Source: Takakia lepidozioides | Taxonomy: Eukaryota; Streptophyta; Takakiopsida; Takakiales; Takakiaceae | NCBI GenBank assembly: GCA_030704615.1 | Contig: CM060732.1 | Span: forward strand, 20,832,001 to 20,896,000 | Direction: 5' to 3' | DNA length: 64,000 nucleotides | The notes under the pieces: model-generated | What the model was told of the DNA's origin: nothing | The model's database searches: none | Seen by the model: the letters and a program-made list of their open reading frames with translations, nothing else | In this document: in pieces, positions 12,501 to 24,378 of the stretch | Position numbering within the stretch: position 1 is the stretch's first letter | Layout: every line of letters starts with the position of its first letter | Program-made: the position numbers and the translations under genes

Positions 12501-15500
12501 CATTGTTTAGTGCTTTACATTTGGAAAATGAATATTCAATCTTCTTCCCCCTCAACAATGCCACTTCTCCTTGGAGATGATAAGGGGTGGTCAAATGTGA
12601 CAGATTCTTGGTCTTGATATTTGTTCCGACATCCTGGTCGGGGATAGCATGCGCAGAGGCATCTCTGGTGGGCAAAAAAAACGAGTAACAACAGGTTTCA
12701 GTTTACAGACCCTACAGTAGGCAAGGTGTATCCACTTCATTGCACCACAGGAAGTCAATATGTGATTTGTAATTACAAAATCTATCATGTATGTAACTAT
12801 ACATGAATTAAGTGCCATTCAGAGGAAGAATCGGCCACTTTAAATGTAACCAGTGGAAAGCCTCTTTGATAACTCAGTTGCATATCTCCTGATTTTTGAC
12901 AGAGATGGGATCCTCAGCAAAGGATCATGTGTCCACACTCACATATGCACAAATGTGTCTAGGGCAGAACCGTTTCCTGTCCAACTCTCAGATGATCCAA
13001 TTATTCGTCATTTAAAGATATGTAGAACTCTACCAGATTTCCCAAGTTGTTCAATTGTGACAGGTGAAATGATAGTGGGGCCCACAACCGCATTGTTCAT
13101 GGACGAAATTTCCACAGGCCTGGACAGCTCCACTACATTCCAGATTGTCAGGAGTTTGGGTGACTTTGTGCATGTGTGGGAGGCTACCATCCTGATGTCC
13201 TTGCTGCAGCCAGCTCCTGAAACTTTTGAGCTCTTTGATGACATCATTCTGATTTCAGAGGGCCAGATTGTCTATCAGGGACCGCGTGACCATGTGGTGG
13301 AGTTTTTTGAGACCTGTGGTTTCAAGTGCCCTGTACGCAAGGGTGTGGCTGATTTCTTACAAGAGGTAATCTTCTAACCCTGTCTTGCTACTGTTCCATT
13401 CCCTCCATGTTTTCTCTTGCTCTACTATTTCCATTTCTCCACCCCAGTCCACATCACCTCCTCCCTCCCTCTAGTGGTGTTGCAGGGCTGCTTGCAGATC
13501 TGACAGCTTAACAAGAGTGTGAACAACAGGTGACCTCGAAGAAAGACCAAAAGCAGTATTGGTCTGATACAGCCAACCCATACTGCTATATTTCTGTGGA
13601 TGAGTTTGTAGAATCGTTTAGGACCTTCCATGTAAGCACTCAGCTGATGCAAGACTTAGCAGTTCCATATCCAAAAGAAAGAAGTCATATGGCAGCACTT
13701 GCACACGACCGTTTTTCAGTTCATAAGATGGAGCTTTTCAAAGCCAATTTTGCTAAGGAAATCCTTCTGATGAAGCGCAATAATATTTTTTATATTTTCA
13801 AGACTGGACAGGTGTGCCATTTTTCTTGCATTCGTTCCTTGCATCTGCTTAGAAGCATAATAATTTTGCTTTGTCTCGGTTTTATGCAAAGCTATCTGCA
13901 AAGATGATAACCTTATGGATATCATGGGATAGTCTTTCAGATGGTGTGGGGGCTCCAAGAGCTTGTTGCAGCTTCATGGGCCCACAAGTGCTAGTCTTTT
14001 GCTAAAAGCTCACATCTTCTGCCATTTTCCCCACAAGGCCACAAGCAAACACAGTACATTATGACTAACATTATTTGCCGTTTTGCAAAGGCAGTAACCA
14101 TGAAAAATGCAGGTCCAGATTAGACTGCGCTAGGTCGAACATGTCCTGTTCTTTAACATCAAACTAAGTCTATGCATTTGGATATCTGGCTTTCTTGTGA
14201 CTTATAGATGTACATGGTTGCAGATTGCCTTAGCAGCGTTCATATCCATGACCACGTTTTTCCGCACAAGGCTCCACCAGGAAGAAGTAAATGATGGATT
14301 AACCTACATGGGTGCTCTCTTTTTTGGAGTCGTATGCCTCATGTTCAATGGTTTTGGAGAGCTTGCTTTGATCATCAACCGGCTCCCCATTTTTTTCAAG
14401 CAGCGCGATCTTTTGTTCTACCCCACATGGGCCTTCACCCTCCCCATTTTTGTAATGGGTCTTCCAATTTCCCTATTTGAATGCGCGGTCTGGACAGGCA
14501 TGACTTACTTTGTGACTGGCTATGCTCCTGAAGCTCAAAGGTGAATCATTCTTGGGGTCCCTTCTTGTGAAACAATAACCTGCATTCAGGGGAAAATTTC
14601 CTGGATGGTAAGGGGCACTAGCCTTGTGGTGACATTGCTCTATGAGTATATATGACCATATAAGAGCTCAAGATTGTCACATGACTTCGTAAACAAGAAA
14701 TCGAATAGGACTGAGAGCGTGAGGCACTTGCATTGACATTAGCAGGTGTATAGTTAGGTGGTGCAAATATCCCTGCATGTGATTGGGAAGAGGTGGTGGA
14801 AATGGCTGTAATCTGTAGGATTTGTTGTCTTTCTTTGTGGCTCCCAGCTACATCTAGGCTCTGTTTAGGCATCTCGTTCATCGGCATGGCTGGCTGTCCC
14901 ACAGCCCTTGGTTTGGTTTCTGGGTGTCGTCTGTCATTGTCCGTCACTGGGACTAAGGCTATCCCATAGTCCGTTGCTGTTTATGCAGATCCCCAGCATG
15001 TGATATGTCTGTCTTGGCAAGTTCTGCTTGCTGTTCTCAGGCTATGCCTGTTACCTACTGCTTGTGATTTATTTCACGGTAAGCTATGTTGAATGCTCTC
15101 TGGGCTCTTGCCAAGGTGTGGTAATCCATTGGCAGACAATTTTGGTGCCATTGTGTGAATTGCAATATAGGGACTGATCCTCTGGCACACAGGGAAAAGA
15201 CAAAAAGAGCTTGTTTGAGTTGGAGGCTTTTCTAACATGTCAATAGACTAAGCCTTCCTATATAACTTGGCCTCTGGCACCCAGGGAAAAGACAAAAAGA
15301 GCTTGTTTTTGAGTTTGAGGTGTTTCTAACCTCATGTCCATACACTAAGTCTTCGTATGTGCTCTTGGCAGGTTCTTCAAGCAGTATGTTGTTCTAGTCT
15401 GTACCCAGCAAATGTCAGCAGGGCTGTTCCGGGCAATAGGGGGCTTTTGCCGGACAATGATTTTAGCCAACACAATAGGCTTTTTGTTGCTGCTCGTTGT

Positions 15501-18500
15501 CTTCATGATGGGAGGTTTTGTCATTCCTAGGCCAGACATCAAGCGGTGGTGGATCTGGGCCTATTGGGCCTCCCCACTCACTTATGCAGACCATGCTGTC
15601 TTTGTCAATGAAATGCTGGCACATCGCTGGGCGAAGGTAGGGCCTGGACCCTCTGCTTAATTGGCACTAACCAATTTAAGAGACAAGTTGTGGCTTTTCT
15701 CTAGGTTTCCAGTTCTGATCTCTGGTTTTATGTGTTTGTCTTCATCCCGATGTAGAAATTGGTGTGAGGCCCTGTTCTCTCTCTATCCTTCGTCATTTCA
15801 GGTTCTGACTCTCTCCACCTGCCTCTCAGAAAGAAAAAGCATCTCTTCTAGTTGATTGATTCCTTTCTCCCACTTGTGAACACCATGTCACGAATCACAA
15901 TGAACTTGCAGATTGTGCCCAATTTATCATCTTCAATGATGAATCGGGACGGGGAGGGGGGGGGGGGTTGCCCGGGGCGTATAAACGAAAACAGATTCCA
16001 TTATGTGAGGCTCACCACGAGGCGTACTCTCATAGCGCAGCACACATCACAATGTGGCACTCAGTCTCTGTAAAAAAGCTTGACAATCCAGGTCATGTGC
16101 TGCACTCACAAAAAACTGCCAGTGATATACTAATTTTTTTTTTTTTTTCCCCCCTATGGGTTTTGACTCCAGCTCCCGCTGAAGCAATGGTAGCTGCTCC
16201 TGCTCCAATGTTAACCTAAGCCTAAATTGCGCGAAAAGTCACATTGGTTAAAACTCCAGGATCTACTCGTTGAGATGCACCATGTGCGCGAAGGGCGCGG
16301 GAACGGAGGTTACTATAAGAAGATCTAGTGGGGTTTAATTTCTGGAAGGAATTGCGCGCCTCTATTGTTATGCAAAGGAAAGTTGAGGTACATGGTTCTT
16401 GCAGCCGTATGTAGGTAATATGACTCTGGGAGTGGCCATTCTGACATATCGGGGAATACACACCGAAAGCTACTGGTACTGGCTTGGTGTCGGGGCATTG
16501 ATTGGATTCGCAGTTCTCTTCAACTTGCTGTTCACTCTTGCCATTCACACCTTGAACCGTAAGTCAGCCATGTGGACAGTTTACATTTGACTTTGCTTGT
16601 TGTATCCTCCTAGGAAAGGAACGAAAGAAACCTCTTCAGCCCACAGGAGGCCCAGAAGGTCTATGGACTGCAGTAGAACTGCAAGAGGAGGAAAAACAGG
16701 AGGCACAACAACTAGACACGAACAAGAGTTACCCAAACCAGACCACTACCACTGCCAAAAGAGAGAGGAGAAAAGAAGGAAGAGTAAGAAATGAAATAGC
16801 ACTTTATAATGTTGACAGGCCCCCCAAAGAGAGTGTGTGTACTCATAAGATGTTGTTTGCTGTAGCCTCGTGGCCATAGACCCCTGAACAAGAGGAACAA
16901 AGCTTAATACTTCCAATGGAGGTGCAAAGTGCCTATTGACCAAGTGAGCTTTCCAAAATAAGTCCTGAAGCTCTGATGGACTTGTAAGTAGAGAAGAAGC
17001 AAGTTGTTAGTTCATGAGAGAAGAAAGAAGAAATGTAATGGTATTTTAGAGAGATCCAAAGGGTTGGGTGGGGAAATAGGATGAGGTGGATAGGTGCATC
17101 GTAAAGGGGAAGGGAAAGAGAAACAAGGGGTGCGGACAAGTATTGAATTGGGGTGTCATTCTGTGTCGGAACAGCGCTGGGGAAGCCCCAAGCAGTCATC
17201 TCAGAGGATGCCTTGGCAGAAAAGGGCGCAAATCAAAGAGGGAACCCCCGAAGAGGTATTGATGATACCTAAAGCTTGTCATGTCATGATCCAACTGAAC
17301 AGGGTGTCATGATAGAGGAGTAGTTGCACCCTGTTTTAGAACTGCTCCCTGCATCTGGATGGTCAACTCTGCAAATGTGGACAATTGAATCAACGTCAAG
17401 GGCTTCAAGCTGTGCACTGGGTAGGTGGTGGGGTTATTTTTTGGTCAAGATAATCCATTACAAGTTATCCATATGAGAAAGGGGATTGTGCTCGGTTTCA
17501 TGTATGACACCACATTACATATATGAGGTGCAAGATTTATGCTTAGTGCTATACCTACGTTAGCTGGACACTCACAGATCTGTGTCTGTCCATGCTGGGT
17601 GTTTTTGCGCATGAAGAGAATGAACTGAAATGGAAAGGAACTTTATAATGTCAAAGGGCAGCAAAGAGCTTATGGACAAAAGAAAGAAATGAATTGCTTG
17701 AAACAACCACAATATCTAACGGTATAGCAGGGGATCCACTTGCAGAAGCTTCCTCAAGGGTACTAGGACAAAGCAAAATGCAAATGCAGAACCCGTACGC
17801 TGATACCAATGCACCAATGCATGATGCTGGGGGTGGGCACCAATCTGCCCATGCTAAGCGGGGCATGATTCTGCCATTCCAACCCTTGTCAATCTCCTTT
17901 GATAATATTTCTTATTCTGTCGACATGCCTCAGGTATGCCAGCAGTGTCCCTTGTGATCTTTTTCTCTAGGGCACTTAGTCAATGATACAGTAGTAGCAA
18001 CCAAGGCTCTCAACAGCAAGTTCCACACTCTATCTCTCTCTATCTAGCTGACTTGGCAACATCTTATGAGTACATTCTATCTAGTTGACTGTTGATCCCT
18101 CCCCTCCCTTCCCTTTATGCCGCACAGTGCTTCAGAGATTGTCTTGTGCATCTGAGTCCATGTCTTCGATTAAGCAGGGTTTGGAGAAGCAACCTCCCCT
18201 GGGTGATTGTAACATTCATGCTGTATATATTTGTTTTAAGCAGAAAGGCAACTCGCAGAAGGGCGCCGCCATTTTTCGTTTCTCACATATATTCACTCTG
18301 AATTTGCAGGAAATGAAGAAGGAGGGGGTGACACAGGATAGATTACAGCTGCTATTTAATGTTACTGGAGCATTTCAGCCAGGTGTACTTACAGCATTGG
18401 TTGGTGTCAGTGGAGCTGGGAAGACAACCCTCATGGATGTGCTTGCTGGAAGGAAGACAAGTGGGTACGTAGAGGGCGATGTCCGTATCTCTGGCTACCC

Positions 18501-21500
18501 CAAGAACCAGAAAACATTTGCACGTATATCGGGCTATTGTGAGCAGAATGATATTCATTCGCCTCAGGTGACAGTCCGTGAATCGGTCATCTATTCAGCC
18601 TGGCTTCGACTAGCTCAAGGGATTGACACCAGTAGTAGAATGGTATGTATCTATCCTGAAAACAAAGTGTACTTTGCTCCAGATTATTTCTACTTGAGTC
18701 CTCATGTGGGGGAGATTGAACTGGAATAGCTTGAAAAAGCACATCAGGAAGTGACAAGTAGAATGAGTTTGAATTATATGCCTCCAGAAATTTGTGGATG
18801 AGGTGATGGAGCTGGTGGAGCTCGTGCCATTGCAAAATGCACTGGTGGGGCTGCCGGGTGTCACGGGGCTGTCAACAGAACAAAGGAAACGGTTGACAAT
18901 TGCTGTCGAGCTGGTGGCCAACCCGTCGATCATCTTCATGGACGAGCCCACCAGTGGGCTTGATGCACGTGCTGCAGCCATTGTGATGCGGACTGTCCGC
19001 AACACTGTTGACACTGGCCGCACTGTTGTTTGCACCATCCACCAACCCAGCATTGACATCTTTGAAGCCTTTGATGAGGTGATGACTCCTCGTATGCTCT
19101 GCAAGCTTGATCAGTAGAAAAACGAAAGATTGAAAGAAACAGATGTGATGTTAGCCCACTGCATTTTGTAAAATTTTGGAGGTTTACATGTATACACATA
19201 TTATTTATTTGAGCTGGGGAGGATGGCAGATGTTGCTCATGAAACGGGGAGGGCGAGTTATCTACATGGGACCACTGGGACACCACTCAAAAAATCTTAT
19301 TGAATATTTTGAGGTGTGTTGTTTGAGCAGGTTTGATCCTTCTGTAAACGCTGCAGTCTGGGCGGGGTGTGCCAATTGAGGTTGTGGATGTTCTTAGAGT
19401 GTGAGATGAAGAAGAGGGGTGGAGGAGTGTACACAATTGTGGCAACGTTGAGAGGAATCTGTACTATTCTGTCAATTGCCTCGTGGCTATAGCCCTGTTC
19501 CTGGTGCAGATAGGAGAAACAATTTCTGATCTCATTTCAGTCCTGTCCGCTTTTGATGCTTCTTGGTGTTCAAAAGTGGAGATATCAAAGTACTTAGTTA
19601 GGGAGTGTAACCTGGGGTTTTGTCCTCATGAAGAATAAAACTTCCATTTCCATAGAAAGGAGAATATCACATCCACAGGAGGGGCAGAGGGCCTATGGAC
19701 AATTAAGGTACAAGAGGCAGGGAGAGGGAAATGAACTGAATTGAAATGGTACTTTATAACGTCTGCTGAAAGCTCAAAGAGCTTATGGGATCTTTTCTGT
19801 CCATGGGGCCCAGAGAGGCCATCTGGAACCTACAAGAGAGGGACACATTATGAGTATAAGAAAACCAAAAGAATGAGGATGACTGGAGAGAAATGAAAGG
19901 AAAAATGATAGTTTGTAGTGTCTGCGGAAAGCTCAAAGAGCTTATGGGACAAGAGAAAGCAGGAAATAAGAAAGAGAGAGCCCTCCACAAGTTGCCCAAA
20001 AACAACTATGCTCAAGGGTATGTCTAAGAGTCAACGCCTAGTGCAGATATGCAGCTAAACAATTCTGATCCTCGTAATGGAAGACCTCTGTGAGAGTCAG
20101 AATAGACAATAGGTCTCCCATGGGTCTCATAGTAAAAAGGACAGTGAAAGAAGAAATGTTCGTCACTTTCAATTTCCCTGTTGTTTCCAGCGCAAGTGGG
20201 GAAGTCCTCACATTGCAGGTTGTCGCACCTACCAGTCTCTATCTGCAGAGTGTGGGAGCCCACCCTAAACCTCTCCAATATCCTTAGAAGAATGTACTCA
20301 TAAGACGTTTGCCGTAGCCTTGTTGCCACCAATGCCCTTAGAAGAGAGGGAATACAGCTGCAGAGTGGGAATTGGGCCTCAGGATTCTATTGTCACAGAG
20401 GACCAAGAATGTCTCTGATAGAACTGCAGTTCTGTCTGAAGATTGGCTGGTTTCCATGTTCGCCTGACGTGAAGTTCCGTCTGATGCATCTATTGCGGTC
20501 CTGCTTGGACGAGATTTCCCACCCCTCCGTATTTTGTGGCAGTAGGGAAGCAACAGAGAGTCTGTAGTGCCCAAGAAAGTTGTAGACCCAATCATTCAGG
20601 TCTTGAAACCAGTCTGAGAAATGAAATGAAATGGTGCTTTATAACGTCCGCGGAAAGCTCATAGAGCTTATGGGACAAAATGGAAGAAAACATGAGGGAG
20701 GAAGAAATCCAGTTCTCTTGACATGTAATTCCATAAGCTCTCTCCTAATGAGTCTGTTGCGGTCATGTCTGGATGTGATGTCCACCTCATCTGGATTCAT
20801 TGGTAATAGGAAAGCAGTAGAAAGTCTGTTGCGTTGAAATAAACTGTCCACTCGAGCATACCAGGAGTTCCTGAAACCTGCATCTTTGAGCCTCATAGAT
20901 GTTGTGAGGGCCCTTGCCACGAGCCCCTTGGGTGGAAGGGCCTGTAATCTATGGAGAAAGATTGTAAGCCGGAAGAGGGCCTCGGATTGCAATGGTACAC
21001 ATGCGAACTCTGCACCTAGGATCTGAGATGGAGTTGTGCTCCTGGCGCCAAGCATTGCTTGGAGAAAAGATGACTGTAATGGTTCCAAATTCTTTTCCCA
21101 CCAGGAGACAGGGACACCAGGTGCCCAGAACTCACAACCATAGATGGTAGCAGGGCTGACGACGGTGTCAAACAGCCACTTTTTGGTTGGGGGATGACGC
21201 AGATGTATTTGCTTGCATTTGGCCTGAAGGAAGAGAAATGAAATAACCAGAGCCAAAAAAAAGCCCAAAAGCAACTACTGCTCAAGGGATTGTCTAAGGG
21301 TCAAGGCCTCGTGCAGGTAAGCTGCCAAGCATTTCTGATCCTCATAGTGGAAGACTTCAGTGAGAGATTGAGTTCCACGGAATAGACAGTCTCCCACGGA
21401 TCACATAATATAGAGGGCAATAAAAGAATAAGTATTCTTCAGTTTCAATTTCCTGGTTGCGCCCGGTGCAAGTTGGGCATAGGCGGTCCTCCCGTTGCAG

Positions 21501-24378
21501 GTTTTCCCATCTGCCACTCTCTATCCGTAGATTGTGGGAGCCCATCCTGAACCGTCCGAATGCCCTCAGGAGGAGATAAAGGCACCGAAAGGTAATTGGG
21601 CCGCAAGATTCTATCATCACGGAGAACCAAGAATGTCTCTGATGGAAATGGAGTTTTGTTGTGAGATTGGGTAGATTCCAAGTTCTCCTGACATGTAGTT
21701 CGATAAGTTCCCTTCTAATGAGTCTGTTGTGATCCTGTTTGGATGTGATTTCCACCCCTTACGTGCTAAAAAAACTGCACACTAGAGCATATCAAGAGTC
21801 CTGTAACCTTTTAAGAAAGATTGTAAGCCGGAAGAGGGCCTTGGTTTGAAGTGGCATGCATGGAAAACCAAAAGTCCACATCAAAACATGCCAAACATCC
21901 CTCGGACACAGAGTTGTCACCAGAGTTTAGTCACAGTTAGCTATCGGTTGGCTGCCCTAGTCTGGCAGTCGTCTCTTGTGGCATCTACAAATCAGGTTCT
22001 TTGTCAAAGCACTTTGCTGTGAGAGGAGGTTTGTTTGGGCACTTCCCTCCAGAATGACTGGCACATTGTGTTGTTTTCTTCATTGACTGGTCTGTGATGT
22101 TTCTTTCCATTTTCATGTGGTATATATATGAGGTTTCTCATTGATAACATGAGGCCTGCGGTTTTTCCCTTGCTGAAATCTCTTCCATTTTGTTGTCATG
22201 CTGATTGCAGGCTATAACCGGGGTAGTCAAAATCAGACAGGGACACAACCCTGCCACATGGATGCTGGAAGTTACTTCTGTTGCAGTCGAACACCAAATA
22301 AATGTTGATTTTGCAGATATTTATGTGAACTCCTCCCTTCACCAGTGAGGCCCTTTCTTGAGCTGCAAAGACATCATGTGAAAGTGCTTAGTCCAAGCAT
22401 AATTGTGTCTTTCAGCTATCTATTCAATGATTATGAATGTGCCATTTTATGTGGAGATCATATTCTGAACTCAGCAAATGTTGAAACAAAGTTTACCTGA
22501 AATGAGTTTCTTTTGTGCATGTCCCTAGCTGCTGGCCCTCTCTATCCAGGTGCAACCCTTCCTCCCCTCTATTTTGCTGTCCAACCACACCCAAGGTTTT
22601 GGGGGTACCAACTCTATCCCCCCCCAAAATCCTGCCCTTCTTCCAGTCCTTTTTGTTATTCTAATAAGGATTCGTGTGCTGGACAGGAAAAACAAGGCGC
22701 TGGTTAAGGAGCTGAGCATCCCTGCTCAGGCCTCAAAGGACCTGAGCTTTCCAACTGATTATTCTCAACCTACATTTGCACAACTGAAGTCATGCCTGTG
22801 GAAGCAGCATCTGACATATTGGCGCAGTCCTCACTACAACCTAGTGCGGATTCTGTTTACTCTTGCCACAGCTCTCATCTTTGGGAGCATCTTCTGGAAG
22901 ATTGGCACTCACCGGTTAGCATTTTAACGCAACTTGCCGGGAGCTTTGTTTCAAAGAAGAAGCAGAACGTAACATACTCAAGATAACCAGTCAGCCCATA
23001 ATTCTACAAATTTTCAAATAGATATGCATGATATTCTAACCATGAGGCTTTTGATGGGTGATAGAGATACGTCTTCAAACTTACTCACCACAATGGGCGC
23101 CCTATACAGTGCCACAACATTCATTGCATCTAACAGCTGTGGAACAGTTCAGCCTGTAGTAAGTATTGAGCGCACCGTATTTTACAGAGAGAAAGCAGCT
23201 GGGATGTACTCTGCAATACCTTACGCTTTTGCCCAGGCAAGCCAGTCTGACATTTCATGGTACATGACTCTTAAGTGTGTGAGTGTGTGTCTGTTGAAAG
23301 AACAAGTTTTCAGCCCTATCATGGCACAGTGTTGTTTATGGGGATTGGGGCATAGGCCAGTGTTGTACCGCAGCCAGGTTTAAATCTGCAATGGTGCCAT
23401 CTCAAACTGATCTTGCAGTGACTCCCGTTTCAAAGTTTTTTCTTTGAGGACTAACTTGCATCTCAGTTTCTGGTGTAAACGTCTCTGGGGATCCAGTGTT
23501 CCTGAATCACTAGTCTTCCCTCTCTTGGCCCCCAGGGCAGCAAGCATAATTTGTCTAATGAATATGCTCCTTGTTTGGTGTGCACAGGTCTTGATCGAGA
23601 TACCATATGTGTTTGCTCAAACATTGGTGTATGCATTGATTACATACTCCATGTTATTTTTCGAATGGACAGCAAGAAAGTTTTTCTGGTACTTTTTTGC
23701 CGTGTTTGGTTTGATACTTGGGTTTGCATATTATGGAATGATGATGGTTGCTCTTACTGCAAATGAGCAACTTGCAACAATCATGGCGACCTTCTTCTAT
23801 TCTGTCTTCAACCTCTTTTCTGGATTTATGATTCCATTGTCGGTAGGCCCAACACACCTTCAGACCCTCAGCTTTACCTGTGTTGAGTCAGTAGACACTC
23901 AGTGTTTCTGTTTAGAAGTTTGTCTTCTCAGTAGAGCAGTGGTTACACCTTCTATAGTGAGTCTTTCCGGAAGAATTGTGCACCTGACTAATAAGGTTAT
24001 CTTTCCTCACATTTGTAGAATTGTAAAAATATTGCAGCAAGTTGCCTTGTACCGTACATAGAGGTACACCCCATCACGGCTCAATTTGGATGGTCTGGCC
24101 TGCAGAAAATACCACCCTGGTGGATCTGGTATTACTGGATTTGCCCAACGGCATGGACACTATATGCCCTCGTTACATCGCAGTTCGGTACTGTCACAGC
24201 TCTTGTAAATGACACTGGAAGTCTCATTCCTCCAACTGTGGCACAGTTTGTCACAAGCTATTTCGGGTATCACAATAGCTATTTGGGACTGGTGGGGTTC
24301 ATGATCATATTCTGGCCGCTTCTCTTTGCATCTGTCTTTGCTGTTGCCATCAAGTTTGTTAACTTTCAGCACCGTTGA
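9530..24378 (+). CDS. Full-size ABCG/PDR-type ABC transporter
   Basis: Twenty-three exons are predicted in consistent phase: 9530-9816, 10141-10261, 10418-10506, 10774-10858, 11119-11278, 11599-11675, 11886-11939, 12604-12694, 13064-13365, 13530-13811, 14224-14540, 15372-15636, 16405-16558, 16614-16783, 17667-17933, 18310-18642, 18788-19078, 19230-19313, 22211-22344, 22687-22914, 23065-23236, 23588-23842, 24106-24378. This gives 1,496 residues, normal for the family. Layout is NBD-TMD-NBD-TMD: Walker [10 protein letters not shown] (172-180), SGGQKKR (312-318), Walker B LFMDE near 335; second Walker [10 protein letters not shown] (939-947), the PDR-typical LSTEQRKR (1046-1053), [12 protein letters not shown] near 1070; hydrophobic segments after each. 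The N-terminal [15 protein letters not shown] and [15 protein letters not shown] blocks are PDR hallmarks. Such pumps sit in the plasma membrane and export hormones, terpenoids or defence compounds; the substrate is unknown. Intron 21 has a GC donor. The linker exons 14-15 are the least certain. All domains look intact, so it is probably functional. Confidence 0.93.
16790..17690 (-). mobile_element. LINE 3'-end scraps in ABC transporter intron 14
   Basis: Bases near 16796-16900 (actttataatgttgacagg, and further on actcataagatgttgtttgc) and near 17640-17680 (tttataatgtc..gcaaagagcttatgg) match pieces of the LINE family repeated at 19.7-21.9 kb and 27.7 kb, in the same minus orientation. The fragments are short and decayed. 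The second one overlaps the predicted acceptor and first codons of exon 15, so the exon start may be LINE-derived. Confidence 0.5.
19740..21860 (-). mobile_element. Cluster of truncated LINE copies in ABC transporter intron 18
   Basis: At least four head-to-tail fragments of one non-LTR retrotransposon lie on the minus strand. Their 3' ends start near 19740, 19895, 20618 and 21236, each with a gaaatgaaat-type tail followed by cttataacgtc and gctcaaagagcttatggga. Upstream coding parts include reverse transcriptase C-terminal blocks ([19 protein letters not shown], at about 21160) and a terminal Cys-rich knuckle LCPTCTG...[12 protein letters not shown], as in plant and animal LINE ORF2 ends. 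All copies are 5'-truncated and broken by stops and frameshifts. The host intron is about 2.9 kb, by far the largest of the gene. Confidence 0.85.
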
